Source: Acidobacteria bacterium RIFCSPLOWO2_02_FULL_65_29
GTDB taxonomy: Bacteria; Acidobacteriota; Vicinamibacteria; Vicinamibacterales; CAVVIG01
Length of the DNA stretch: 64,000 nt
Assembly: GCA_001767435.1 (NCBI GenBank)
Contig: MEKT01000191.1
Coordinates: forward strand, 13,111 to 77,110
Direction: 5' to 3'
In this document: positions 30,291 through 42,533 of the stretch, one piece after another
Position numbering within the stretch: the first letter of the stretch is position 1
Layout of the letters: every line of letters begins with the position of its first letter
Position numbers and translations under genes: made by a program
Notes under the pieces: generated by a model
The model's database searches: none
What the model saw: only the letters and a program-made list of their open reading frames with translations
What the model was told of the DNA's origin: nothing

Positions 30291-31271
30291 ATGTGGAATC
30301 GCGATGTGAAACGGGGCTTGTCGGGCGTGTCGCTGGTGGTCGTCGCTCTGCTCACGGTGGCCTCGGCCGCCGGATGCGCCCGAATCCGGGAGCTGCAGGC
30401 GATGCGGGCGTTCAAGGCCGCCAACCAGGCGTACTCCGCCCAGGACTACCCAGCCGCGTCGAAGCTGTACGAGGAAGCGGTCGCGCAGAACCCCGATCTC
30501 GCCTACGCCTACTTCTATCTGGGCAACAGCTACGACAACCAGTACAGGCCGAGCCGCAAGGGCGAGCCAGAGAACGACGCCCTGCTCGACAAGGCCGTGC
30601 AAAATTACCAGCTGGGCGCCGACAAGCTCTCGGTGTCGGAAAAGCCCGAAGACAGGAACCTGGCCAACCTCTCGCTCAAGTACCTGGTGGCTTCGTATGG
30701 CGTCGACAAGTTGAACGATCCGAGTAAGTCCGAGCCGGTGCTGATCAAGATGATTCAGCTGGACCCGACGGACACGGAACCCTACTTCATGCTCGCCAAC
30801 GTGTACGAGCAAGCCGCCGAGTACGACCACGCCGAGCGGCTGCTCAACCTTGCGAAAGACGCCAGGCCCGCCGACCCCTCGGTGTACCTCCAGCTCGCCG
30901 GCTACTACAACCGCCAGGGTCTGTTCGACAAGACCATCGCGGCGCTCGAGCAGAGGGCCGACAAGGAGCCGACCAATCCCGAGGCCTACCAGATGATCGC
31001 GGGCTACTATTACGAGGAAGCCAACGGGGACGCGCGCCTGCAGGACGCCGAGAAGCGCGATTACATTCAAAAGGGCCTGGTGGCCGTCGACAAGGCAATC
31101 CAGCTGAAATCGGACTACGCGACGGCCATGACGTTCCGCGGTCTCCTGCTTCGTCAGCAGGCGCGGCTGGAGAAGGATCAGGCCAAGATCAAGCAGTTGC
31201 TCGAGGAGGCGCAGGAGCTGGCCGATCAAGCCAACGCGCTCGTCAAGAAGCAGGCGGCCGGAGACAAGTAA
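30291..31271 (+). CDS. TPR-repeat protein, probable lipoprotein
   Basis: VASAAGCARIRELQ lipobox-like; YFYLGNSYDNQY, EPYFMLANVYEQAAEYDHAERLLNLAKDARPADPSVYLQLAGYY TPRs. Confidence 0.82.
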   Translation: MWNRDVKRGLSGVSLVVVALLTVASAAGCARIRELQAMRAFKAANQAYSAQDYPAASKLYEEAVAQNPDLAYAYFYLGNSYDNQYRPSRKGEPENDALLDKAVQNYQLGADKLSVSEKPEDRNLANLSLKYLVASYGVDKLNDPSKSEPVLIKMIQLDPTDTEPYFMLANVYEQAAEYDHAERLLNLAKDARPADPSVYLQLAGYYNRQGLFDKTIAALEQRADKEPTNPEAYQMIAGYYYEEANGDARLQDAEKRDYIQKGLVAVDKAIQLKSDYATAMTFRGLLLRQQARLEKDQAKIKQLLEEAQELADQANALVKKQAAGDK

Positions 31272-31308
31272 GGCCTGCCATTCGCTGGTTCGGCCGATTG
31301 GATCGGAG

Positions 31309-31341
31309 GCCGCCGGACGCACGTCCGGCGGCGTTTCTTTT
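31309..31341 (+). terminator. Intrinsic terminator after the TPR gene
   Basis: GCCGCCGGACG-CA-CGTCCGGCGGC-G-TTTCTTTT, perfect 11-bp stem. Confidence 0.85.
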
Positions 31342-31511
31342 GTACGGCCTGGCGATTCTTGCTCGCGGTGAGCCTACGGTTCGACGAGGAAGCGCGCGTC
31401 TTACTGGTGTCGCGCGCGGATCAGGGCTGGACGATCGGCGACAGGAAGGAGGCCGTGCGAACCCGGTCGCTGGTTCGCGCGGCTTTCGAAAGCGCCGGGG
31501 AGGCTCGCCCG

Positions 31512-34500
31512 CTAGAACCGAACGCGGGCGCCGAACTGTGCCTGCCAGCGAGAGCGCAGGTTGTCGATCGTGAACTTGCGGAACGACGACGACGCGAGCG
31601 TCGCGATGTTGTAGATGGGCTTTCCGGACGCGGCGTCAATCCCGCCGTACGCCAACGCGTTCAGCGTCTGGAAGTCGAGGAACTCATAGCGCCCCCAATC
31701 CCCGTTCAGCATGTTCAGGAAATTGAGGATGTCCATCGTGACTTCGACCTTCGCACGCTGGATCGGCAGGCCGACCGCGAACTTCGCGTCGACGATATTC
31801 GTGAACGGCTGGCGACTGCAATTGCGCTCGGTGATCGCGCCTCGGCTGTCGTTGAGGCATTTGTCGTTTGCGATGAAATCCTCGAACTGCGCCGCCGTCC
31901 CGTTGGTGTAGACGAGGTCGTTCACGTTCGCCGGTACGAACAACAGATCGTTGAAGAACTGCGCGTCGCCGTTGAAGTCGTTGTTGTTGTAGCTGATCGA
32001 GTAGGGCCGCCCGGTCTGTCCGTTGTAGAACATCGAGGCGGTCACGCTCACTCTGCGCGGCAGTTGAAGCATGTAGGACGCCGCTAGATTGACGCGGTGA
32101 CCGACGTCGAAATTCGAGCGGGCCAGCGGCACGTTGTTCGGATTGCCGGGCGTCCGCGCGTTGCCCCAGTTCGATGCTGCCTGCGACGACGTGGCATCGA
32201 GCGACGACCGCGTGCGGCCATAGGCGTACGAGCCCGACGCGAACCAGTTGTTGCGGAACGGCCGTTCGAGCTTGAAGCTCAGGTTCCATTGATTACCCAG
32301 GTCCGTGTTCGTCAGCAGGATGGCGTTGCTGATGGCCGTCGAAACGCGGCCCCCTGCACTGGCGTCGTAGAATGGTCGACCGTCGAAGCGGGTGCCGGTT
32401 TGTCGCAAGTTGACGTTTTCATACTTGACGTCGTTGACGGTCTTCGAGGCCAGGAATTCGAGCGACGCGATCAGGCCCCAGACGCCGAGGTCGCGGTCGT
32501 ATCCGACGTTGCCGCGCCACAGCGACGGGAACTCGTAGTCGGGATCGATGACGTCGATCTCGTTGCCGAGCACGCGGGCACCAGGCACGGTCTTCGGCTG
32601 GTTGGTCGGGTCGGCGACGAACGGAATGCGGTTGTTCGCGTTGTTGGTGACGCTGACGCGCTGGAACTCGTTCCCAGTGTTGCCATACTGATTCGAGAGC
32701 CAGACATACGGCGTACGCCCGGTGAACAGCCCGGCACCGCCCCGAACCTGCGCCTTACCATCCCCCCGCACGTCGTAATTGAGACCCACGCGAGGCGACC
32801 ACAGCTTGCTCTCCGGCACGACGTCGGTGCGGAACCCGAACGTCGTTTCCGAGAACTCGTTGCGCGACGGCTTGTCGGGGAAGATCGGCAAATCGACGCG
32901 GACCCCGTAGGTGACCGTCAAGTTCCGAGCAGCGTGCCATTGGTCGCCGGCATAGAGCCCGAACTGTCGCACGTTGAAATCGGCCGATTCAAGCGGGTTG
33001 CTGGTGACCGAGATACTGTAATCGTACGACTGCGCGAGGCCTTGTTCGAACAGATCGAGGTTCGAGAACTGGTAGTTCCCGAAGTTGTCGCGGATGAACA
33101 GGTTGTCGAACTTGAAGAGCTCGTTGTGCGTGCCGAACGTCAGCGTGTGCTGCCCGGCGAGCATCGTGAAGTCGTTCGTCAGCTCGACGACGTCCTGATC
33201 GAGGGCGTTGCGCGTCGAGAAGTTCTCGGTGCCGGCGCGCATCGATGAACCGCCTGGCAGGAACACGCGCACGAACGGGAAGTCGGTGGCGTTCGTCCGG
33301 CGATCGCGGATACGCTGGTACGTGACCCGGAACTCGTTGAACGACTTGCCGAACGTGCTGTTCAGCTGGCCGACGGTGGAGTTCTGCTTGTTGCTGATAC
33401 GATAGAAATTGTCGGGGAAGTAATACAGGATGTTGGTCGGGAAGCCGACGTCGTTCTTCGCGTCAATGTAATTGTGGCGAACGGTCAAACGGTGATTGGC
33501 GGCCAGATTGAAGTCCGACCGAACGAACACCTTGTTGTTGTCGGTGGTGCGGTCGAACTCCGCCAGCGGATCCTCGCCGACGCCCGGATCGTAGCCGTAC
33601 CGACTCCGCAGGATGCTCACGAACCGTTGCGCCTCCGCTTGATGGCCCCAGGCCTGTCCGGTGCCGGCGACCGAGAACCCCGAAGGCGTGTTGCGCCGAC
33701 CTATGTCGACGTTTCCAAAAAAGAACGCGCGGTTCTGGATCATCGGCCCGCTGATGCTGGCCCCCGACTGCTTGTCGCTGAATCCGCCGAGGGGAACGAC
33801 CCTGCCGCGATCCGACAGCTCGCCAACCAGGCCGTCGTCGCGGCCGAAATAGTAGCCCGTGCCGTGAAACAGGTTTTCACCGCTCTTCGTGATCGCGTTG
33901 ATGCCGCCGCCCGTAAAGCCTCCCTGACGAACATCGTATGGCGACACGACGAGCTGGAATTCCTGGATCGCGTCAAGGCTGATCGGCTGCGTCTCGGCGG
34001 CCCCCCCTGGAGCACTCGCCTCCGAGATCGCGAACAGGTCGTTGTTCACGGCGCCGTCGATCTGTATGTTGTTATAGCGGTTGTTGCGGCCCGCGACCGA
34101 GAGAATGGTCGCGCCCTGACCCTGAGAGGTGGTCACGAAGTTCGGATCGAGGCGGGCAAAGTCCGTGATGCTGCGCGAGACCGTAGGCAGCGTCTCAACG
34201 GCTTCGGCGCGCACGTTCGACGCCGTGCCGGCGCGCAACGCGTTGATAATCAGCACTTCGGCGACGACCGTTACGCGCTCATCGACGGTGGCGAGCTCCA
34301 GCCGCAAATCGACCGTCCGGTCTTCGCCGAGCGGCACGTTCACGTCCGACACGATCCGATCGCGGAACCCCGAGAGTCTGGCGGTCACGGTATAGGGCCC
34401 GCCGACGCGGGCGTTCAGAATCTGGTAGCGGCCGTTCGCCTCGGTCGTGACCTCATAGGTCGTTCCGGTCGGCGTGTGCACCGCGACGACGGCTGCACCC

Positions 34501-34643
34501 GGAAGGACGGCTGCCTGCGGGTCGGTGACTTCGCCACTCATCGAGCCGGTTGTCACGGTCTGAGCGAACGTGAGGCGCGGTGTCGTCACGGCGAGCACCG
34601 CGGCCAGACACAAACGCGCCGATCTCTTGCGCACAACGTTCAT
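31512..34643 (-). CDS. TonB-dependent receptor with N-terminal carboxypeptidase-regulatory-like domain (Oar-like)
   Basis: GSMSGEVTDPQAAVLPGAAVVAVHTPTGTTYEVTTEANGRYQILNARVGGPYTVTARLSGF; plug/barrel features over 1000 aa. Confidence 0.88.
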   Translation of the reverse strand: MNVVRKRSARLCLAAVLAVTTPRLTFAQTVTTGSMSGEVTDPQAAVLPGAAVVAVHTPTGTTYEVTTEANGRYQILNARVGGPYTVTARLSGFRDRIVSDVNVPLGEDRTVDLRLELATVDERVTVVAEVLIINALRAGTASNVRAEAVETLPTVSRSITDFARLDPNFVTTSQGQGATILSVAGRNNRYNNIQIDGAVNNDLFAISEASAPGGAAETQPISLDAIQEFQLVVSPYDVRQGGFTGGGINAITKSGENLFHGTGYYFGRDDGLVGELSDRGRVVPLGGFSDKQSGASISGPMIQNRAFFFGNVDIGRRNTPSGFSVAGTGQAWGHQAEAQRFVSILRSRYGYDPGVGEDPLAEFDRTTDNNKVFVRSDFNLAANHRLTVRHNYIDAKNDVGFPTNILYYFPDNFYRISNKQNSTVGQLNSTFGKSFNEFRVTYQRIRDRRTNATDFPFVRVFLPGGSSMRAGTENFSTRNALDQDVVELTNDFTMLAGQHTLTFGTHNELFKFDNLFIRDNFGNYQFSNLDLFEQGLAQSYDYSISVTSNPLESADFNVRQFGLYAGDQWHAARNLTVTYGVRVDLPIFPDKPSRNEFSETTFGFRTDVVPESKLWSPRVGLNYDVRGDGKAQVRGGAGLFTGRTPYVWLSNQYGNTGNEFQRVSVTNNANNRIPFVADPTNQPKTVPGARVLGNEIDVIDPDYEFPSLWRGNVGYDRDLGVWGLIASLEFLASKTVNDVKYENVNLRQTGTRFDGRPFYDASAGGRVSTAISNAILLTNTDLGNQWNLSFKLERPFRNNWFASGSYAYGRTRSSLDATSSQAASNWGNARTPGNPNNVPLARSNFDVGHRVNLAASYMLQLPRRVSVTASMFYNGQTGRPYSISYNNNDFNGDAQFFNDLLFVPANVNDLVYTNGTAAQFEDFIANDKCLNDSRGAITERNCSRQPFTNIVDAKFAVGLPIQRAKVEVTMDILNFLNMLNGDWGRYEFLDFQTLNALAYGGIDAASGKPIYNIATLASSSFRKFTIDNLRSRWQAQFGARVRF

Positions 34644-34817
34644 CGATCTTGCCTCCAAGAAACGTGGTTTGCGGCTTCGAGAAAGTGTAGTGCGCTATTG
34701 TATCGACGGTGAAACAAAAAACACGCCTTTCTGGGGGCGGGCGATCCGACCAAGCGCCGTCGCGCCCTACGGCCGCTTTTTTTGCTCGAGCGAGCTGTCG
34801 GACGCGGTCGATAACAT

Positions 34818-35420
34818 GTGGAGCCGGTCATACACTCGGAAGAGGCGTGCGTGAACTCAGAGCTCGAGGGCTACCAGGATCAGCTGCTGTCGATCAATCA
34901 AGATGCGCCGGGCATCGTCGCCGGGCTGTCGAACGATCAGTTCAACTGGCGGCCCGGGTCCGACCGGTGGTCGATCGCGGAATGCCTGGGGCACCTGAAC
35001 ATCGCGGCCCGGCTGTTCATGCCGACCTTCGACGAGGCGATCGCTCGAGGACGCAGGCGCGGCATGACCGCGGGCGGCCCGTTCGCATATCCGCTGCTGC
35101 AGCGATCCTTCGTCAGGCTGATGGAGCCCCCGCCGGTCATTCGCGTGCGCACGCCAGGGGCCTTTGCGCCCGTGTACGGGGCGACCTCGGTGACAGTCAT
35201 GACCGATTTCTTCGCCTGGCAGGCCGAGTTTCTGGAGCGGTTGAAGAGCGCCGACGGCCTGGACCTCCGTCGGATACGCGCCCGGTCTCCCGTCCTGCCG
35301 TGGCTGCGGTACGGCCTCGGCATCGCCTTCGCGGCCTACCTGGCGCACCAACGGCGCCATCTCTGGCAGGCACGGCAGGTGAGGTTAGTCGTTGGTCGCT
35401 GGTCGAAGCTGGAACTTTGA
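34818..35420 (+). CDS. DinB superfamily protein (start may be GTG 34851)
   Basis: GLSNDQFNWRPGSDRWSIAECLGHLNIAARLFMPTFDEAI...HQRRHLWQARQV. Confidence 0.8.
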   Translation: MEPVIHSEEACVNSELEGYQDQLLSINQDAPGIVAGLSNDQFNWRPGSDRWSIAECLGHLNIAARLFMPTFDEAIARGRRRGMTAGGPFAYPLLQRSFVRLMEPPPVIRVRTPGAFAPVYGATSVTVMTDFFAWQAEFLERLKSADGLDLRRIRARSPVLPWLRYGLGIAFAAYLAHQRRHLWQARQVRLVVGRWSKLEL

Positions 35421-35527
35421 AGGGTGACGGCGGAGCGCCGAAAAAAAAGGCGGCGGTCATAGCCTCGACCGCCGCCCGATTGAGGACTCGCGACTGACAA
35501 CTATCGACTATCGACTAACGACTAATT
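35384..35527. repeat. TAGTCGT-type words inverted across the DinB/exbD convergent junction
   Basis: gttagtcgttggtcgctggtcg at the DinB 3' end; cgactatcgactaacgactaa at the exbD 3' end. Confidence 0.88.
35441..35476 (-). terminator. Intrinsic terminator for the tonB-exbB-exbD-exbD operon
   Basis: Minus-strand GGCGGCGGTC-gaggctat-GACCGCCGCC-TTTTTTTT; perfect 10-bp stem. Confidence 0.88.
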
Positions 35528-35992
35528 TGTCTGCACTCCCGCCGCCTTCCTCATGCCCGCCGTCACGATGCCGACCTTCAGGACGCCGGCGCCCCTGGCC
35601 GCATCGATGACCTCGACGATGTCCTTGTAACGGAGCGTTTCCGCGCCGGCGATGAACATCGTCTTGTCCTTGCGCTGCTCGTAAATCGTGCGGAGCCTGC
35701 CTTCGAGCTCGGCCATCGTCACGTCCTGGTGGTTCACGGAGATCTTCCGGTCGGCCGAGTAGTCCAGCATGATCTGGCTGATGTCGATCTCCTGCTGCTG
35801 CTGCGCGGTCCTGGTCTCGGCCGGCAGGTTGATGTCCACGCCGCGCTGTCCGAGGGGCAGCGTCGCCATGAAGATCACGAGCAGCACGAGGAGCACGTCG
35901 ATGAGCGGCGTGACGTTCATGTCGCAGCTGGCCTGCAGCGCGGCCCCCGTGACGACCTTGTCTGCGCCGAGGTGATGGTGATGGTGTGCCAT
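35522..35992 (-). CDS. exbD: ExbD/TolR biopolymer transport protein
   Basis: MNVTPLIDVLLVLLVIFMATLPLGQRGVDINLPAE. Confidence 0.9.
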   Translation of the reverse strand: MAHHHHHLGADKVVTGAALQASCDMNVTPLIDVLLVLLVIFMATLPLGQRGVDINLPAETRTAQQQQEIDISQIMLDYSADRKISVNHQDVTMAELEGRLRTIYEQRKDKTMFIAGAETLRYKDIVEVIDAARGAGVLKVGIVTAGMRKAAGVQTN

Positions 35993-35994
35993 GG

Positions 35995-36435
35995 TTACTG
36001 CCCCCCCGCCGATCCGCCGCCGCCCGACCTCGGCCTCGTCACGAGACCGACGTCCTCGACGCCGGCCTGCCGCAGCTGGTCCATCGCGGCCATGACGGCG
36101 CCGTACTCGACGTCTTCATCGGCCCTGATGAGCACGGTCCTCGCCGTCTTGCCTTCGAGCGCTTCGTTCACCTTGGTCGCCAATTCCCCTTCCTGAACCT
36201 GTTTGGCGTTCAGATAGACCAAGCGGTTCGAGGAAATCGCGACGATGGTCTGTTCCTGGCTCTGCGGCTTCTCTTCGCTGTTGACGGCATTGGGCAGCGT
36301 GACCGCGACGCCCTGCTCGAGCATGGGCGCCACGAGCATCATGATGATGAGCAGCACGAGCATGACGTCGACGAGCGGCGTGACGTTGATGTCCGCTTTG
36401 ACGCCGCCTTTTGCGCCGCCAAGATCCATTGACAT
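35995..36435 (-). CDS. exbD: ExbD/TolR biopolymer transport protein (second copy)
   Basis: DINVTPLVDVMLVLLIIMMLVAPMLEQGVAVTLP. Confidence 0.9.
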   Translation of the reverse strand: MSMDLGGAKGGVKADINVTPLVDVMLVLLIIMMLVAPMLEQGVAVTLPNAVNSEEKPQSQEQTIVAISSNRLVYLNAKQVQEGELATKVNEALEGKTARTVLIRADEDVEYGAVMAAMDQLRQAGVEDVGLVTRPRSGGGGSAGGQ

Positions 36436-36527
36436 AGCGATTTCTCCAGAAAACTACAGGCTCTAGGCTTTAGACTTCGGGCCCTTGCCAAAGCCTAAAG
36501 TCCAAAGCCCAATCCGAGTGCTGTCCC

Positions 36528-37199
36528 CTACGCCGTCTTCCTGATGAAGTAATCGATGAGCTCCGACGAGGAGTTGTCCATCTCGACGTTGAAATATTCG
36601 ATGCGCGACGTGAGGTAGTTGTAAATCCACACGGCGGGAATCGCGACCACGAGCCCGAGCGCGGTCTCGACGAGCGCTTCAGAAATACCGATCGAGACGG
36701 CGCCAATGCCGGCCGATCCGCTGTTGCCGATGCCCTGGAACGCGTTGATGACGCCGACCACCGTGCCGAGCAGCCCGACGAAGGGGGCCGTCGATCCGAT
36801 GGTCGCGAGCGCCGAGACGCCCTTCTTCAGGTCCGACGCCGTCAGCGCGGAGGCGCGCTGGATGGAGCGGCGCGTGGTGTCCATCAGGTCCTCACGGCTC
36901 ATCGCGCCGCCCGATTCCTGCTGGAATTGATACTCCTGCAGCCCGGCGAGCACGACCTTTGCCAGGTGGCTGTACCGGTAGCTCTTGGAGGACGACATCG
37001 CGATGGCTTCCTTCAGCCGGCCGTCCTTGAGGTGCTTCGCCACCTGCGGCGCAAACAGCTTGGACTGCGTGCGCGCCTGCTGGTACGTGAAGAACCGCTC
37101 GATGCCCACGCCGAGCGACCACATGGACATGATAAGGAGCACAATGGCCACCGCCTTGGCCACATATCCCATCTGTTCGTACATCACCATTAAATCCAC
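36528..37199 (-). CDS. exbB: MotA/TolQ/ExbB proton channel protein
   Basis: LATIGSTAPFVGLLGTVVGVINAFQGIG...GISEALVETALGLVVAIPAVWIYNYL. Confidence 0.92.
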   Translation of the reverse strand: MDLMVMYEQMGYVAKAVAIVLLIMSMWSLGVGIERFFTYQQARTQSKLFAPQVAKHLKDGRLKEAIAMSSSKSYRYSHLAKVVLAGLQEYQFQQESGGAMSREDLMDTTRRSIQRASALTASDLKKGVSALATIGSTAPFVGLLGTVVGVINAFQGIGNSGSAGIGAVSIGISEALVETALGLVVAIPAVWIYNYLTSRIEYFNVEMDNSSSELIDYFIRKTA

Positions 37200-37251
37200 A
37201 GTCCATCCTCCATCAAAAAACCGAAGGTCCGAATCGTCCGAATCGTCTGCT

Positions 37252-37980
37252 CTACTGTAGGGTGAAATTCACCGTGACCGTCATGATGACGGGCACCGGC
37301 ACGCCGTTGAGCATCGTCGGGGTGAACGTCCACTGCTTGACCGCGTCGAGCGCAGCCGCGTCGAGCAGCGGAATCGATCGCAGCACCTTGGCTTCCTGCA
37401 CCTGGCCGTTGGGCCCGATGGTCGCCTCGATGATGACGATGCCCTGCACGCGGGCCGACTGCGCGATGGCCGGATAGACCGGCCTCACGTCCCTGATCTT
37501 CTGCGGGGCGCGTATCTGGCCGCCGACGCGCACCGGGGCCGGAGGCGGCGGGGGCGGAGGCGGGGGAGGCGCGGCTTCGAGCCCGCCCACGACGCCGCCG
37601 GTGACGCCGCCGATGATCCCGCCTTCGACGCCGCCCGAGTTGGCCAGGCCCGCTTCGATCCCCGTCTCGGGTCTGATTTCCGCGGGAGCCTCGACCGGCG
37701 CGGCGGTCGGGCTGACGTCCATCTTTGGCACCGGCGCCTGCGCCGCCGCCTGTGGGGGCGGCGGGGGCGGAGGCGGCGGGGGCGGAGGCGGCGGGGCCGC
37801 CACAAACGCCGACATCGAGTCCGGCACGCCGGGGAGCAACGGAGCCGCCATCAACGGGATGATGATGACTGCCAGGATCGTCCCCGTATGCGCCGCGATC
37901 GACAGCGGCACCGTGTACCAGCTCCGGCTGCCCACCTTCACCGACGGGTTGACGATGTCGACGAACAAATCACGTGGCAC
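37252..37980 (-). CDS. tonB: TonB family energy transducer
   Basis: Single N-terminal TM, polyproline stretch, C-terminal PVYPAIAQSARVQGIVIIEATIGPNGQVQEAKVLRSIPLLDAAALDAVKQWTFTP. Confidence 0.9.
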   Translation of the reverse strand: MPRDLFVDIVNPSVKVGSRSWYTVPLSIAAHTGTILAVIIIPLMAAPLLPGVPDSMSAFVAAPPPPPPPPPPPPPPQAAAQAPVPKMDVSPTAAPVEAPAEIRPETGIEAGLANSGGVEGGIIGGVTGGVVGGLEAAPPPPPPPPPPAPVRVGGQIRAPQKIRDVRPVYPAIAQSARVQGIVIIEATIGPNGQVQEAKVLRSIPLLDAAALDAVKQWTFTPTMLNGVPVPVIMTVTVNFTLQ

Positions 37981-38195
37981 TGACGTCTCCTCTTCTGTCT
38001 GCTCTTCCCCGCGTGGAGTGCCGCCGGCTGGATCGGAGCCCGCTCGCAGATGGCCATATCTCGGCTCGCCTGCCGAAGGCGGCGATTATAGTAACTGGAA
38101 AAACCGCACGTCAACCAAAGTCTTTTGACGACGCGTGGGAGTCCCTCGCGGTCCCTCGCGGCTTGTTCTCCCGTTTAGACACCGGCCGGCGTCAA

Positions 38196-38220
38196 ATGGC
38201 CCGGCGCCACGCCGGGCCAT
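38196..38220. repeat. Perfect hairpin ATGGCCCGGCG-CCA-CGCCGGGCCAT downstream of hppA
   Basis: 11-bp perfect arms; no obvious U tract. Confidence 0.8.
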
Positions 38221-38248
38221 ACCCTGGCCCGCGTAAGTCCTGCACCAG

Positions 38249-40756
<2,508 letters not shown>

Positions 40757-40766
40757 CACACCTCGC

Positions 40767-40890
40767 AAGCCGTGCTTGCACGGCCGAAACCATGTACGAA
40801 TGTGTCAACTGCCCCGTGCAAGCCCGGCTTAGGGCGCGGCCGCCTATGCGGCCGCGCCGCTCGTCTAGTAACGAAGCGAAGCTTCGTTAC
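40767..40890. repeat. Three consecutive hairpins in the hppA upstream region
   Basis: Arms 40767-40783/40814-40830 (16/17), 40833-40843/40848-40858 (11/11), 40868-40877/40881-40890 (10/10). Confidence 0.88.
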
Positions 40891-41024
40891 ACAAAACGTC
40901 GGATTATACCTGGAAGTCGGCAGCGAAGCTTGGCCTCGACAGACAGCTGCTCAGGCTGACCGGGGCTCACCGACAGAACTTTGCTTCATGTCTCACGATC
41001 ATGGCCTGAGAAGAGGTTTAGCAG

Positions 41025-41630
41025 CTAGGGGCGGTCGTCCCCGGGCCCCGCCCGGAGCCGGGCCGGCATGCCCGATCCCCCGGTGAGAAAGATCCTGATG
41101 CCGTCCTCGACGCTCACGTCGGGAAACCACGCCCGATCGCGACGGCACACGACGATGTCGCCGAGGTAGAGATGGTTCGTCGGCACGTACACCGCCACCA
41201 TGGGTTCTGGACCGCTGCCGCGATCGACGGTGAATTCCTTCGTGAGGAAGCCGAGCGCATAGCCGCGCGTGTCTTCGACGAGCGCAACCCTCTTGAAGCC
41301 CGATGCATTGTCTGGTGAGAACGCGGCGACGAGCTCCTTCACCGGCGCGTAGATCGTGCGAAACACCGGAACACGCAGCAGGATACTTTCGCCGCGCTGC
41401 AGGACGCGCTTGCCGAGCACGTTGGTCGCGACCGCACCGACGAGCAGAATGCCGGCCGCCGTGGCCGCAATGCCCAAGCCGGGCACGTGGCGGCCCAACA
41501 CCCGCTCCGACATGGGCGTCGTGAGTCCGTCGACGACGCGAAACGTCCAGACGAAGGCCGCCACGCTGACGAAGAGCGGGACCGTGACGAAAAGACCAGC
41601 GATGAAACTCCGTCGGAGCCAGGGAAGCAT
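41025..41630 (-). CDS. DUF502 family membrane protein
   Basis: FIAGLFVTVPLFVSVAAFVW...ILLRVPVFRTIYAPVKELVAAF...VAVYVPTNHLYLGDIVV. Confidence 0.85.
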   Translation of the reverse strand: MLPWLRRSFIAGLFVTVPLFVSVAAFVWTFRVVDGLTTPMSERVLGRHVPGLGIAATAAGILLVGAVATNVLGKRVLQRGESILLRVPVFRTIYAPVKELVAAFSPDNASGFKRVALVEDTRGYALGFLTKEFTVDRGSGPEPMVAVYVPTNHLYLGDIVVCRRDRAWFPDVSVEDGIRIFLTGGSGMPARLRAGPGDDRP

Positions 41631-41633
41631 GAA

Positions 41634-41668
41634 TAGTCGTTAGTCGTTAGTCGATAGTCGTTAGTCGG
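41634..41668 (+). repeat. Five tandem 7-mers TAGTCG(T/A/G)
   Basis: tagtcgt tagtcgt tagtcga tagtcgt tagtcgg. Confidence 0.95.
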
Positions 41669-41703
41669 CGGTGATCAACGCCGAGTCCCGAGTCCCGGCG
41701 CGC

Positions 41704-42507
41704 TCATAACCTACCGGCGGCCACTCCGCCGGCGATCGCGAGGCCGGCGACGATGCGGTACCACGCATACGGCGCGAATCCCGACCGGCCCACGGAATTC
41801 AGAAACGGCTTCACGACGACGAGCGCCGCAAAGAAGGCCATCACGAACCCCACGGCAATCTCCAGCGCCTGCCCGGGGACCAGCGAGTGCCTGATGTCGA
41901 CGAGCTTGTAAACGAACGCCCCGACCATGGTCGGCATCGCGAGAAAGAACGAGAACTCGACAGCGGCGCGGCGATCGAGCCCCAGGAGCAGGCCCCCGAC
42001 GATGGTCGCGCCCGATCGCGAGACACCGGGAATCAACGCCATGGTCTGGAAAATCCCGACGCCGATCGCTCGGGCCACGGGAATGCGACCGGCTTCGCTC
42101 ACGATCGAGCGTACCCGGAAACGCTCGACGAGCAGCATCACGATGCCGCCAATGACGAACGCTGCCGCAATGACCTGCGGGTTCTGATGAAGCACGCCCT
42201 CGACGTAATCGGCCGCGAGGGCCCCGACCACCATGGCCGGAAGGAACCCCGCGACCACGATCAGCGCGAAGCGGCGCGCATCCGGACTGGACGGCAGGCC
42301 CCGCGCCACCTCCACGATCCGCGTTCGGTAGAGCCACATCACCGCCAGAATCGAGCCCAGCTGAATCATTTCGGTGAAGGCGCTGCCCGGATCGACGTAA
42401 CCCAGCAGCCGTTGGCCGACCAACAAATGGGCGGTCGAGGAAATCGGCAGAAACTCGGTCAACCCTTGAACAACGCCGAGGAGCGCCGCGTGCAGGACGG
42501 AAGACAT
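41704..42507 (-). CDS. uppP: Undecaprenyl-diphosphatase
   Basis: MSSVLHAALLGVVQGLTEFLPISSTAHLLVGQRLLGY...LIPGVSRSGATIVGGLLLGLDRRAAVEFSFFLAMPTM. Confidence 0.93.
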   Translation of the reverse strand: MSSVLHAALLGVVQGLTEFLPISSTAHLLVGQRLLGYVDPGSAFTEMIQLGSILAVMWLYRTRIVEVARGLPSSPDARRFALIVVAGFLPAMVVGALAADYVEGVLHQNPQVIAAAFVIGGIVMLLVERFRVRSIVSEAGRIPVARAIGVGIFQTMALIPGVSRSGATIVGGLLLGLDRRAAVEFSFFLAMPTMVGAFVYKLVDIRHSLVPGQALEIAVGFVMAFFAALVVVKPFLNSVGRSGFAPYAWYRIVAGLAIAGGVAAGRL

Positions 42508-42533
42508 CAGCTGAGCTGACAGCTGATAGCCCT

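Noticed and set aside
31340-31510. Coding fragment MLAVSLRFDEEARVLLVSRADQGWTIGDRKEAVRTRSLVRAAFESAGEARP
   Set aside because: No recognisable homology and no clear start context; insufficient support to call a gene.
34720-34790. Terminator between TonB receptor and DinB (cggccgctttttttgc)
   Set aside because: A T tract is present but the stem is weak, and the location is between divergent starts where a terminator is not expected.
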